Origin: Sorangium sp025924095
GTDB taxonomy: Bacteria > Myxococcota_A > Polyangia > Polyangiales > Polyangiaceae
Direction: 5' to 3'
DNA: 64,000 nt
Assembly: GCF_051521505.1 (NCBI RefSeq)
Contig: NZ_CP150356.1
Coordinates: 4,154,001 to 4,218,000 of the forward strand
Positions 8,257 to 16,092 of this stretch are shown here, in pieces. Numbering within the stretch: the first letter of the stretch is position 1; each line of letters opens with the position of its first letter. Under the pieces are notes generated by a model, which did not search any database, was not told where the DNA came from, and saw only the letters and a program-made list of their open reading frames with translations. The position numbers were made by a program, and so were the translations under genes.

Positions 8257-9051
8257 ATGAAAATGAAAATGATTTTCAGTATCGACGCCGCCCCTTCCTT
8301 TGCTCGGCGCGAGCTCGCGGGCGTCGCCGCGTGCGCCTACGCAACCGACGCTTTTCCAGACCTCGGGTTCCACGACGACGAAGCGCGCCATCTCGCCCGC
8401 GTGCTCGACGTCGAGCGCGCGGGCTTCACGGAACAGGAGCTCCGCCCGCTCGCGGCCCGCACGCGGCTGGTGGACGACGTCGTGCACGACTTCTTCCGCC
8501 GCCACCCGGACGGGTTGGCCATCGGGCTCTTCTCCGGGCCGTGCACTCGATTCTCGCGCGTTGACAACGGGCGGCTCCACTGGGTCGAGCTCGACGTCCC
8601 CCGCGTGATCGCATGGAAGCTCCGCCGAGCCCCCCGGACGTCGCGGTACGCGCTGACCGCCGCGTCCCCTGGCTGCGATCACTGGATCGATCAGCTCTCC
8701 AAGGCGCAGGGCTTCCCCACGTTGATCATCGGCCTCGGCCTCTTCTCCCAGCTCGGTCCCGAGCGGATCTCCGCCTTCTTGACCCAGGCCTCCTTGCGCC
8801 TCGCCAAGGACGTGGAGCTCCTGCTCGACGCGACACCGTGCCTCCACCTTCGCCCCGCCACGGCGAGGGGCGCGCGCCACGCGGAGCTCCGCCGACCTGG
8901 CGGCGGCGTCGAGACGTTCCCGTGGTTACGCGTCCTCGATGAAGACGATTACCCCGAGCCGCTCAACGCCCGCGTCCGGGCCGCGAACGGGCTCGCTCGC
9001 GTCCTTCGCAGATCGCACTTACCGATCCTCCGTCACCTCCGGCGCGTGTGA
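8257..9051 (+). CDS. Divergent LCM-family SAM-dependent methyltransferase
   Basis: 264 aa from the ATG at 8257, which has GCAGGAA seven bases upstream. ATGs at 8263 and 8269 are alternatives. The central region FFRRHPDGLAIGLFSGPCTRFSRVDNG + RLHWVELDVPRVIAWK (split here) matches the leucine carboxyl methyltransferase (LCM/PPM) pattern, where a Gly-rich motif I is followed by CTRF/DTRF and a WxxLDLPxVI acidic strand. Here motif I is eroded (GLFSGPCTR rather than LGAGLDTR), so SAM binding may be altered. LCM relatives methylate protein C-termini or small molecules; the target here is unknown. The exact Zur-box palindrome at the start and the cysteine-free S4 gene downstream suggest a zinc-starvation role, a link I have not seen described. 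Confidence 0.65.
   Translation: MKMKMIFSIDAAPSFARRELAGVAACAYATDAFPDLGFHDDEARHLARVLDVERAGFTEQELRPLAARTRLVDDVVHDFFRRHPDGLAIGLFSGPCTRFSRVDNGRLHWVELDVPRVIAWKLRRAPRTSRYALTAASPGCDHWIDQLSKAQGFPTLIIGLGLFSQLGPERISAFLTQASLRLAKDVELLLDATPCLHLRPATARGARHAELRRPGGGVETFPWLRVLDEDDYPEPLNARVRAANGLARVLRRSHLPILRHLRRV
8264..8278 (+). promoter_or_regulatory. Zur-type operator 2 (exact 15-bp palindrome)
   Basis: TGAAAATGATTTTCA is a perfect 7-1-7 inverted repeat and, as I remember the literature, identical to the Zur box described for Streptomyces. A TTGACA (8232-8237) lies about 26 bases upstream as a possible -35 element. The operator overlaps the first codons of the methyltransferase gene, so a bound repressor would block initiation or early elongation of a transcript that continues into the S4 gene. 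Confidence 0.72.
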
Positions 9052-9092
9052 GCCCTCAAGAACAGGACCAGGAAAGAAGACAAAGGAGCTCG

Positions 9093-9188
9093 ATGAACAT
9101 TCAGGAACATGTTGACGCACCGGCGCCGGACGGCGCCGAGCTCGATCCTCACGCCGCGCGCGCGTCCCGGGGGAGGGCCCGGACATGA
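9093..9188 (+). CDS. 31-aa ORF coupled to S4 gene
   Basis: ATG at 9093 has a strong Shine-Dalgarno (AAAGGAG, 9083-9088) and the frame ends TGA at 9186-9188, overlapping the S4 ATG as ATGA. It begins MNIQEHVDAPAPDG and ends in an Arg-rich tail. No family is recognised. It could be a small protein, a leader that couples S4 translation to ribosome load, or the remains of another ribosomal protein gene. The S4 start itself has only GGGGGAGGG-type sequence inside this ORF as a second binding site. Confidence 0.5.
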   Translation: MNIQEHVDAPAPDGAELDPHAARASRGRART

Positions 9189-9796
9189 GCCGTTACACCG
9201 GACCTCGCGTCAAGGTCATGCGCGCGCTCGGCGTCGAGCTCCCCGGGCTCTCGGCGAAGAAGACCGAGCGCCGACCCTACCCCCCGGGGCAGCACGGCCA
9301 GGCCCGCAAGAAGCACAGCGAGTACGCCCTGCGGCTCCGCGAGAAGCAGAAGATCCGGCTCAATTACGGCCTCACCGACACGCAGCTCCGAACGCTCATG
9401 CTCGAGGCGCGCAGGAGCAAGCTGGCCGCCGGGACGAAGCTCATCGAGCTGCTCGAGCGGCGGCTCGACAACGTCATCTTCCGCGCGGGCTTCGCGCGCA
9501 CCATCCCGGCCGCGCGACAGCTGGTGGCGCACGGGCACGTGCTCATCGGCGGAAAGCGCGTCGACATCCCCTCCTACCGCGTCAGCGCCGGAGAGACGGT
9601 GAGCGTGCGCGAGCAGCGCCGCGACCACCAGACCGTCGTGGCCGGCCTCGCGAGAGCGGACATGGAAGCCCCCGCGTGGCTCGCGGTCGACAAGGACACC
9701 CGGCAGGCGCGCATGACCAGCCTGCCGGACGAGACGAGCATCCCGTTCCCGATCGAGGTTCAGCTCATCATCGAGTTCTACTCGCAGCGACTGTGA
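9185..9796 (+). CDS. rpsD: 30S ribosomal protein S4, cysteine-free paralog
   Basis: 203 aa, full length for uS4. It shows MSRYTGPRVKVMRALG, the hallmark PPGQHGQARKK, YALRLREKQKIRLNYG, and an S4 RNA-binding domain (LIELLERRLDNVIFRAG to GKRVDIPSYRVS, about residues 92-150). It contains no Cys at all, so the N-terminal four-Cys zinc knuckle found in many S4 proteins is absent. Main rpsD genes normally sit with rpsM, rpsK and rpoA. This one stands alone at the end of a metal-regulated unit, as expected for a zinc-independent backup copy that spares or releases zinc. Whether a Cys-containing S4 exists elsewhere in this genome cannot be seen. Confidence 0.93.
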   Translation: MSRYTGPRVKVMRALGVELPGLSAKKTERRPYPPGQHGQARKKHSEYALRLREKQKIRLNYGLTDTQLRTLMLEARRSKLAAGTKLIELLERRLDNVIFRAGFARTIPAARQLVAHGHVLIGGKRVDIPSYRVSAGETVSVREQRRDHQTVVAGLARADMEAPAWLAVDKDTRQARMTSLPDETSIPFPIEVQLIIEFYSQRL

Positions 9797-9824
9797 CGAA
9801 GAGCACGCCTCACCGCGCCGGAGA

Positions 9825-9860
9825 GCGCTGACGTCGCGGAGGTGATCCGCGTGTCAGCGC
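9825..9860. terminator. Bidirectional terminator-like hairpin
   Basis: GCGCTGAC (9825-9832) pairs with GTCAGCGC (9853-9860), and inside it CGCGGA pairs with TCCGCG around the loop GGTGA. It lies between the convergent S4 and GMC oxidoreductase genes. No T tract is visible on either strand. Confidence 0.5.
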
Positions 9861-9891
9861 GAGCGCTGCTCCCGAGCTGCAGGTTCCGCGC

Positions 9892-12800
9892 TCAGGTGCG
9901 GTCGAGGTGCTCGACGATGAACGGGTACACGTCGGTCGACGCGGTCTTGCCGAAGATGCAGTCGATATGGCCGTACCCGGGGATGACGTCGCGCGAATAG
10001 AGGCCCGCGCCGTTCTTCGCCGAGAGCACCTCGACGGTCTTCTCGGTGCTCGCCGGCAGGAAACACTGGTTCTCCGCGCCGTGGATGAAGCGGATCGGGA
10101 TCGCCATCCGATCCAGGTGCGGCAGATACACGTCCTTCCCTTCGGCGTCGACCACGTAGCCCTTGCGGGTCATCAGCGCGAGGCCCTCGAAGGCGCGCAT
10201 CGTGGCCTCGCCGAAGAGCTCGTAGAGACGCTCGTGCGTCGCGTGGTTGAGCTGCGCGTGCTCGTAGAGCAGCGAATACATGAACGAGATCCGATGGCAC
10301 ACCGCGCTGTCGCAGTGCTCATCGGACCCGACGGGGTAGAGCGTGAGCGCGCGATCGTAGAGGCGCGAGAAGAACCCCTCGTGCGAGGAGGCGTTCGTCG
10401 TGAGCGACCCGACGCCGAGCGCATCGAGCACGCTGGGCGCGTGCAGCCCCGCCTTCAGGTGCACCATCGCGGGCGTGACCACGTGCGTCGAGATCTGCGA
10501 GATCACCGCCGAGCGGACGCCCTCGAGCCCGGCGAGCATCGCCATCGTGAACGTCGTCGCGCCGTAGCAGTGGGCGACGACCTGAACGCTCGCCGCGCCC
10601 GTCGACTCACGCACCTTCGCCACCGCGGCGGGGTAGTCGCAGAGCGCGATCTGATCGGCCGTGTACTGCGTCTTCGACGCGGGGAGCAGCACGCTCGCCC
10701 GGAAGTCGAGGAGCCACACGTCGTAGCCGTGCGCCGCGAGGTGCTCGAGCAGGTTCGTCTCGATGGCGTCGGTCGAGAAGATGCGGCTCGAGACGCCGAG
10801 CCCGTGCGCGAGCATCACCGGGCCCTTCGATCCGCCCTGGTACCGCGTCAGGAGGAGGTCGACTCCATCGCTGCTCTTGAACGGGTAGAAGCGTGGACCG
10901 GGCACCCGCAGCGGCCTGCGCTTCTGGGGCGGGCTGCTCGAGTCGGCGAACTCCAGCGGCGCCGCCACGCCGCCGTAGTAGTCGTAGACCACGCCCGCGA
11001 AGAAGCGCCCGAACTTCACCGTCGTGGCGATGCGCTCCTCGGCGTTCTTCGCGTTCGTCACGTCGAGCGTCCCGAGCTGCCGGATGAAATCCTCCGGCTC
11101 GATCTTCAGGATGCCTTTGCCGATCACCGGGCCCTTCTCGTCCTCGCCCTCGTGGATGGTGATGTAGAGCGTGGTGGTGTCGTGCCACGCGTCCCAGAAC
11201 GGGCGGTCGGTGATCACCTTGAAGCCGTAGAAATAGAAGGAGCGCCCCTCCTCCGATTGCATCCTCATCTTGTACTTCATGAGCCGCGTGTCGGCGGCGT
11301 CCGGGTCCTGCACGAAGAGGTTGAACGTCCCGTGCGTCACCGTGAGCGGGCGCCCCGAGAGCGCCGGAGCGTTCACCGTGCCGAGCGTGCTCGCTGCGTG
11401 CTCGGGGCTCGCGATCATGGCGTCGACGTCCTCCGACACGATCGTGAGGATGAACTTGCAGCTCGAATCCTCCTGCTTGCCCAGGTCGGCGGCGGTCTGG
11501 AAGTCGCTGTCGACCGCCTTCGAGAAGTAGCCCTTCATCGTCTCGGTGAAGCGGACGCCCGGCTTGCGCGCCTGGGGCTCGGGGGCGATCGGACCCTTGT
11601 CCGAGTAATCGATCTGGAGCCCGCGGTCGCGGGCGAGGTGGATCGCACAGCGCTCCGCCAGCGCCGAGATCGTGAGCAGCGGATTGACGCCGAGCGAGAC
11701 GGGGATGATCGAGCCGTCGCACACGTAGAGCCCCTCGTGGACCGCGGTGCCCGCGCTCGACGCGAAGACCGTGCCCTTGTGGTTCACGACGCCCGACTCG
11801 GCCGACTCGGCCATCATGCAGCCGCCCAGCGGGTGCACGGTGATCAGCTTGTCGCCGATCTTCGGGGACCAGATCGGGTCCTTGACCGAGATCCCCTCGT
11901 GCGCCGCCGTCGCCTCGAAGAGGCGCGCGTTCATCCGCTCGAAGATCGGCTCGGTGCCCACATCAGGCCAGTCGATCCGCAGCTGATTGCTCTCCAGCTT
12001 CATCGTGCCGCTGTTCGCCTCGTGCCCCATCACGAGGTACGTCTGCGTGTGCATCGTGGCGCCGTGGTACGGCCCGAAGAGGAGCGACTCGGCCTCGCGC
12101 AGCCCCTGGGCGACGGCGTTTTGCGGCGCGGTGTTCGAGCCGCCGGTGCAGGAGGCCACCTTGAACATGAGCGGAAGCAACGGCGCCAGGGCGCCGGGGA
12201 TCGCGCCCTCCTCGATGATGATGTCGTCCCTCATGTCGGCCTGGTTGCGCATGTCGATCACGCCGGTGATGCACGGCCCGACGGGCGCCGTCGTGCCGAC
12301 CGCGCGGTGCCCGAAGCCGAGCCCGTCGAGCTGTGGCGTGCAGTTGTAGCCGAACCCGAGCATGTCCCCGTTGCCGCTGAACCCCTTGCCGACCTGGTCC
12401 GAGATGGGTAATCCGAGCTCCTTCGATCGGAGCAAGATCTCGGTCGAGCCCAGCGTCCCGGCGGAGAGGACGACGAGCTTGGCGGTGACCACCAGCGTCG
12501 GCGCGTCGAACGCCTCGCGTCCGGTGTCGAGCACCTGATAATGAACGTTCCACTTCCCGTCGCTCCGGCGCTCGACGTGGCGCACGCTCACCTCGGCGAA
12601 GATGTGGGCGCCGTGGCGCCTGGCGTCGGGCAGATAGTTCATCAAGACCGTGTTCTTCGCGCCGAAGTTGCAGCCGGAGCAGCAGTCGCCGCAGTTGTTG
12701 CAGGCCTTCTGCTCGACCCCGGCGGCGTTGATGCCGTCCTGGAAGGTCACGTTGATGTTGGTGCGCCGGAACGGCTGCCCCATCGCCTCCGCCGAGCGCT

Positions 12801-13290
12801 GGAGCGCCGTCAGCTTGGGCAGCGGCGGGTAGGTCTCGGGGTAGGGCTTCGGCGAGAGCATCCGCTCGGCGAGCCTGTATCCCGTGTTGAGGTGCTCCAT
12901 GTTCTCGCCCCGGAGCTGAGCCGGCCAGCGCGGGTCGTCGAATACGCGCGGCTCGGCGCGGATCGAGACGTTGGCGTTGATGAGGGAGGTGCCGCCGAGG
13001 CCGCAGCCGACGAGCACGCCGATATCCTTGTTGATGTGCAGATCGAACAGCCCTGTGCGCGAGCCTTCATGGCCCACGACCGGCAGGTTCATCTGCACAT
13101 CGGCGACGGCCTCGAGCGCCGTGTTCGGATACTCGCCCGGCTGCCGCTCCCGCCCGCGCTCGATCACGCAGACCTTCATGCCGGCGCGCGCGAGCCGGGA
13201 CGCCATGATCGCGCCGCCGTAACCCGATCCCACGACGACGACGTCGTATTCACCGTCAATCTCTTCGATGTCGGACGAAAGGCGATTCAT
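9892..13290 (-). CDS. GMC oxidoreductase (cholesterol oxidase-like) fused to alpha/beta hydrolase
   Basis: 1,132 aa from the ATG at 13290, preceded by GGGAGAAGAGC; a start 20 codons upstream was rejected. Residues about 12-45 hold the FAD dinucleotide fold (DVVVVGSGYGGAIMASRLA). A Cys-rich insertion CNNCGDCCSGCNFGAKNT and the C-terminal GMC signature HPLGGCMM ... VNPLLTISALAERCA follow, as in cholesterol oxidase-like enzymes. A middle module (about 600-760) of unknown role includes YFYGFKVITDRPFWDAW. From about 795 an alpha/beta hydrolase follows (PVMLAHGLGVSSRIF, YDVWLLDFRAS, VVAHCYGATTF, GYGHIDCIFG). Its nucleophile elbow has Cys instead of Ser. Probably acts on sterols or other bulky lipids; substrate unproven. 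Confidence 0.88.
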   Translation of the reverse strand: MNRLSSDIEEIDGEYDVVVVGSGYGGAIMASRLARAGMKVCVIERGRERQPGEYPNTALEAVADVQMNLPVVGHEGSRTGLFDLHINKDIGVLVGCGLGGTSLINANVSIRAEPRVFDDPRWPAQLRGENMEHLNTGYRLAERMLSPKPYPETYPPLPKLTALQRSAEAMGQPFRRTNINVTFQDGINAAGVEQKACNNCGDCCSGCNFGAKNTVLMNYLPDARRHGAHIFAEVSVRHVERRSDGKWNVHYQVLDTGREAFDAPTLVVTAKLVVLSAGTLGSTEILLRSKELGLPISDQVGKGFSGNGDMLGFGYNCTPQLDGLGFGHRAVGTTAPVGPCITGVIDMRNQADMRDDIIIEEGAIPGALAPLLPLMFKVASCTGGSNTAPQNAVAQGLREAESLLFGPYHGATMHTQTYLVMGHEANSGTMKLESNQLRIDWPDVGTEPIFERMNARLFEATAAHEGISVKDPIWSPKIGDKLITVHPLGGCMMAESAESGVVNHKGTVFASSAGTAVHEGLYVCDGSIIPVSLGVNPLLTISALAERCAIHLARDRGLQIDYSDKGPIAPEPQARKPGVRFTETMKGYFSKAVDSDFQTAADLGKQEDSSCKFILTIVSEDVDAMIASPEHAASTLGTVNAPALSGRPLTVTHGTFNLFVQDPDAADTRLMKYKMRMQSEEGRSFYFYGFKVITDRPFWDAWHDTTTLYITIHEGEDEKGPVIGKGILKIEPEDFIRQLGTLDVTNAKNAEERIATTVKFGRFFAGVVYDYYGGVAAPLEFADSSSPPQKRRPLRVPGPRFYPFKSSDGVDLLLTRYQGGSKGPVMLAHGLGVSSRIFSTDAIETNLLEHLAAHGYDVWLLDFRASVLLPASKTQYTADQIALCDYPAAVAKVRESTGAASVQVVAHCYGATTFTMAMLAGLEGVRSAVISQISTHVVTPAMVHLKAGLHAPSVLDALGVGSLTTNASSHEGFFSRLYDRALTLYPVGSDEHCDSAVCHRISFMYSLLYEHAQLNHATHERLYELFGEATMRAFEGLALMTRKGYVVDAEGKDVYLPHLDRMAIPIRFIHGAENQCFLPASTEKTVEVLSAKNGAGLYSRDVIPGYGHIDCIFGKTASTDVYPFIVEHLDRT

Positions 13291-13390
13291 GCTCTTCTCC
13301 CTGGATGTTTCGGGTTCATGGACGATCCGCGGCGCACGCCGCGGCCGCACTGTCGCGCTGCACGTCGATCCCCGGTGACGCTCGCGATCT

Positions 13391-15457
13391 TCACCGGCCC
13401 GGCCTCTCGGTCGGGGAGGCGATCGGCTCGATGGTCCACCAATAAGCGTGCCTCTGGGTCGTCACGCCGTCCCCGTCCGGGGCCAGGTACGCCCCGGAGC
13501 GCTTGTTCTTGAAGGCCACCGCGTCGCCGAACCGGACGGGTCGGCCCTTGACCGCGCCCTCGAGGGTCCAGGTCTGCTTCTCGTACCTGTCCTTGTCCAG
13601 GATCGGGTCGTAATCGTTGAAGTAGTAGCAGTCCCCGACGAGGCTCCACGCGCCCAGCGTGTTGTAGGCGCCGATCTCCACCTCGGTCGAGACGAGGGCC
13701 ACGTCGTCGCCGTCGCGGACCTCGCCCGAGCTGGCCTCCCGCGCGCTCTTCTCCAGAAAGAGCTGGACAGCCTCGCCGCCGAGGGTCGGGAAGTACTCCG
13801 CGACCTTCGGGTCCGAGAGCGAGAGCAGGCCCAGGATCGTCGATTTGCTGGCGGAGGTCGAGACGCGCGCGCCGGCGTCGCTCCTCAGATAGAACCGCTC
13901 CAGGTACTTGAACGGCTGCCCCGGCTCGCGCTGCACCTTGAGGAACCGGACGTCGCGCTCATCGCGGCGGGGCTCGTCCAGCGTGAGCACCTCCTCGAAC
14001 GTGGGCGCTCCCATCGCGCGCTCCATGAAGGTGGGCAGCTGCCGCTCTTCCCCGTACCATTTGAGGATCGTGGCGATGATCGAGGTGTGATCGTACGGTT
14101 GCTCTCGCGTCGATCGGAACACGGTGCCTCGCTGGATGCGCGGCGAGACAAGGATCGCGGGCACCCGGACGCCATGACGATCGAAGTTGAAGCCATGCTG
14201 GGTCTCGAACCCGGGGCTGCCGCGCCCCCAGGGAGGCGTGGCGGCGGGCGGCGGCACGTGGTCGAAGGTGCCCACGCCCTCGTCGAACGTCACGATGAGC
14301 AGCGTCTTCTCCCAGGCCTCTCGGTTCGCGATGAGGCTCATGTAGACGCTCTGCAAGAACGCCTCCCCCGCGCTCAGGTTCCCTGGCGGGTGATAGTCGT
14401 TCCCCATCGCGGTGGCGAGGCTCTGCTCCCACGTCAGATCGGTCGACACCTCCGAGACGGTCCAGAACGGCTCGAGGAGGCTGAACCGCGGGAGCGTCCC
14501 GGCGCGCGCCTGCTCGTGGAACTGCTCCAGGCGCGCGAAGCGGCTCTCGACGCCCGGGATCGCGTGCAGGCCGCGGAACAGCCGGTAAGTGTAGCAGGAC
14601 GGGAGCTCGCCGGACGAGAGATCGATCACGTACTTCTGGTGATCGGCGTCGATGTGCTCCGCAAACTGGACGACGTGCTCGATGATCGGCTGAAGGCGGG
14701 TCTTTCCGCCGGTGAGGGCGAACGAGATCTTCTCGGGGAGGGTGCTCGTCTGCCAGAAGATCTTCCAGTCGTCGTGGCCGGCGTCGTGGAGGGCGTTCCA
14801 GAGGGTCTTCGCGTCGAACTGGTCGTCGCCAAGGCCATACCCTACCTTCTGCTCGATCAGCTTGGCCCTCGGGTCCTTCTCGAGCCAGCCGTTGTCCGTC
14901 AGCCCCAGGGATGTGCCGCAGAAGGTGAAGGCCCGGTTGGGGTTCGTCTGGGACGGCACCGACGAGAACCACATATCGCAGACGGCGTAATGCTCTGCGA
15001 GCCCGTTGATGACCGGGAGCTGGTCGGGGGTGTAGCTCTCCATGACCTCGCCCGCGAGGGCCCGGAGCGCGTCCGGGTTGTCGTGAGCGACGCCCGATTT
15101 CTTGATGGCCGCCACGTAGTCCTGGAGGAAACCCTTCATGGTGGGAGGTTCGCCGGGCTGGACGTCCTCCTTTCCGAAGAGCTGGACGTTCACGTGCGCG
15201 AACTCCTCGTTCGGCGCGACGCAGGGCACGTTCATGGCCGATGCCCCCTTCACGGGAGCGCAGCTGAACCCCTCCGCGACATTGGCGAACGCCGCCAGAT
15301 CGAGGCCCGCCAGGCCCTCGAACCGGCGCGCGCCCGGCGCGGGCTCCGGGATGTTCAGCGCCGGGCCCTCGCTCGGATCTGCGTACAGCCACCCGAGGAT
15401 GCTGTCGAAGGAGCGATTCTCGAGGATGACGAGCACGACGTGCTCGATAGATTTCAT
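13391..15457 (-). CDS. Phosphoesterase family protein (phospholipase C / AcpA-type)
   Basis: 688 aa from the ATG at 15457 (GGAGG twelve bases upstream); a frame extension of 64 codons upstream is Arg-rich and was rejected. It begins directly with the family's metal-binding motif HVVLVILENRSFDSILGWLY, and later shows PDQLPVINGLAEHYAVCDMWF, LLIVTFDEGVGTFDHVPPP and HGVRVPAILVSPRI, all typical of the PF04185 phosphoesterases (phospholipase C, AcpA acid phosphatase). Unusually there is no signal peptide. The last 150 residues form an extra domain with YLAPDGDG and YWWTIEP, resembling a carbohydrate- or ligand-binding beta-trefoil-like tail; this is a weak guess. It is codirectional with the GMC fusion 100 bases downstream. 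Confidence 0.87.
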   Translation of the reverse strand: MKSIEHVVLVILENRSFDSILGWLYADPSEGPALNIPEPAPGARRFEGLAGLDLAAFANVAEGFSCAPVKGASAMNVPCVAPNEEFAHVNVQLFGKEDVQPGEPPTMKGFLQDYVAAIKKSGVAHDNPDALRALAGEVMESYTPDQLPVINGLAEHYAVCDMWFSSVPSQTNPNRAFTFCGTSLGLTDNGWLEKDPRAKLIEQKVGYGLGDDQFDAKTLWNALHDAGHDDWKIFWQTSTLPEKISFALTGGKTRLQPIIEHVVQFAEHIDADHQKYVIDLSSGELPSCYTYRLFRGLHAIPGVESRFARLEQFHEQARAGTLPRFSLLEPFWTVSEVSTDLTWEQSLATAMGNDYHPPGNLSAGEAFLQSVYMSLIANREAWEKTLLIVTFDEGVGTFDHVPPPAATPPWGRGSPGFETQHGFNFDRHGVRVPAILVSPRIQRGTVFRSTREQPYDHTSIIATILKWYGEERQLPTFMERAMGAPTFEEVLTLDEPRRDERDVRFLKVQREPGQPFKYLERFYLRSDAGARVSTSASKSTILGLLSLSDPKVAEYFPTLGGEAVQLFLEKSAREASSGEVRDGDDVALVSTEVEIGAYNTLGAWSLVGDCYYFNDYDPILDKDRYEKQTWTLEGAVKGRPVRFGDAVAFKNKRSGAYLAPDGDGVTTQRHAYWWTIEPIASPTERPGR

Positions 15458-16092
15458 TGTCACGTTCCGCCTCCGCACAATGCTCCCGCCGGCGCCCTGG
15501 GTTCGATGGAACACCGCGCGGTCCCCCGCGGCGCGACGCCGCGCGAGCTCCCCGGCGCACCCTCCATGGACGCCACTCGCCAGACGAGCGGTCTGCAGAA
15601 GAGCTCTGCGTCGACCCCCCCCCGCGCCCTCCGTGCCAGTCGAGCGCAACGTGCAGATTAGGTCAAGCGTTTCCCGACCTCAAGATCGTTCAGGAGGCGA
15701 GCCGACGTCCTGCGACCCACATGACCCCTCCGCGTGCCCGATGTGCACGGACGTGGCTTTGGGCGCGTTCGGAGGTGTGGTGCGATGAAGGGTTGAATGC
15801 AGAGGTGGAAGTGCACGCTCGACCGCTGAGCCTCCGCGCCCGGTGGGGACCGCCGAGCCCCCTGCGCATGTCCGCGAAGCTCCTCGCGCCCGCCGGATGC
15901 GAAACGTCCACAGCGCTCGTCCTCCTCACCCCTCCACGCCTCCACGCCGCCTCGCGCCGTCCCCTCGCGCGGGTGCGTCCCTGGGTGACGCGCCCGCGAG
16001 CACGCGACTTGCCGTGCGGGGGCGGAGCGCCCCTGCGCGCGACCGTTGCGCCGCACGGCGCCGGAGGCGCTGCCCAGGGGGCGGGGAGCATC
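15458..16092. other. Divergent intergenic region, no gene seen
   Basis: 635 bases separate the phosphoesterase gene from the Wzz/kinase gene. Frames on both strands are Arg/Pro/Ser-rich extensions of the flanking genes and lack ribosome binding sites. A CCCCCCCC run (15616-15623) is present. It must hold both promoters but I cannot identify -35/-10 boxes with confidence. Confidence 0.5.

Noticed and set aside
9907..12411. 834-codon + strand frame opposite the GMC fusion
   Set aside because: Arg/His/Ala-rich shadow created by GC bias; the minus-strand frame has full GMC and hydrolase motifs.
13448..15661. 737-codon + strand frame opposite the phosphoesterase
   Set aside because: Low-complexity antisense shadow; the minus-strand frame carries the ENRSFD motif and the rest of the family pattern.
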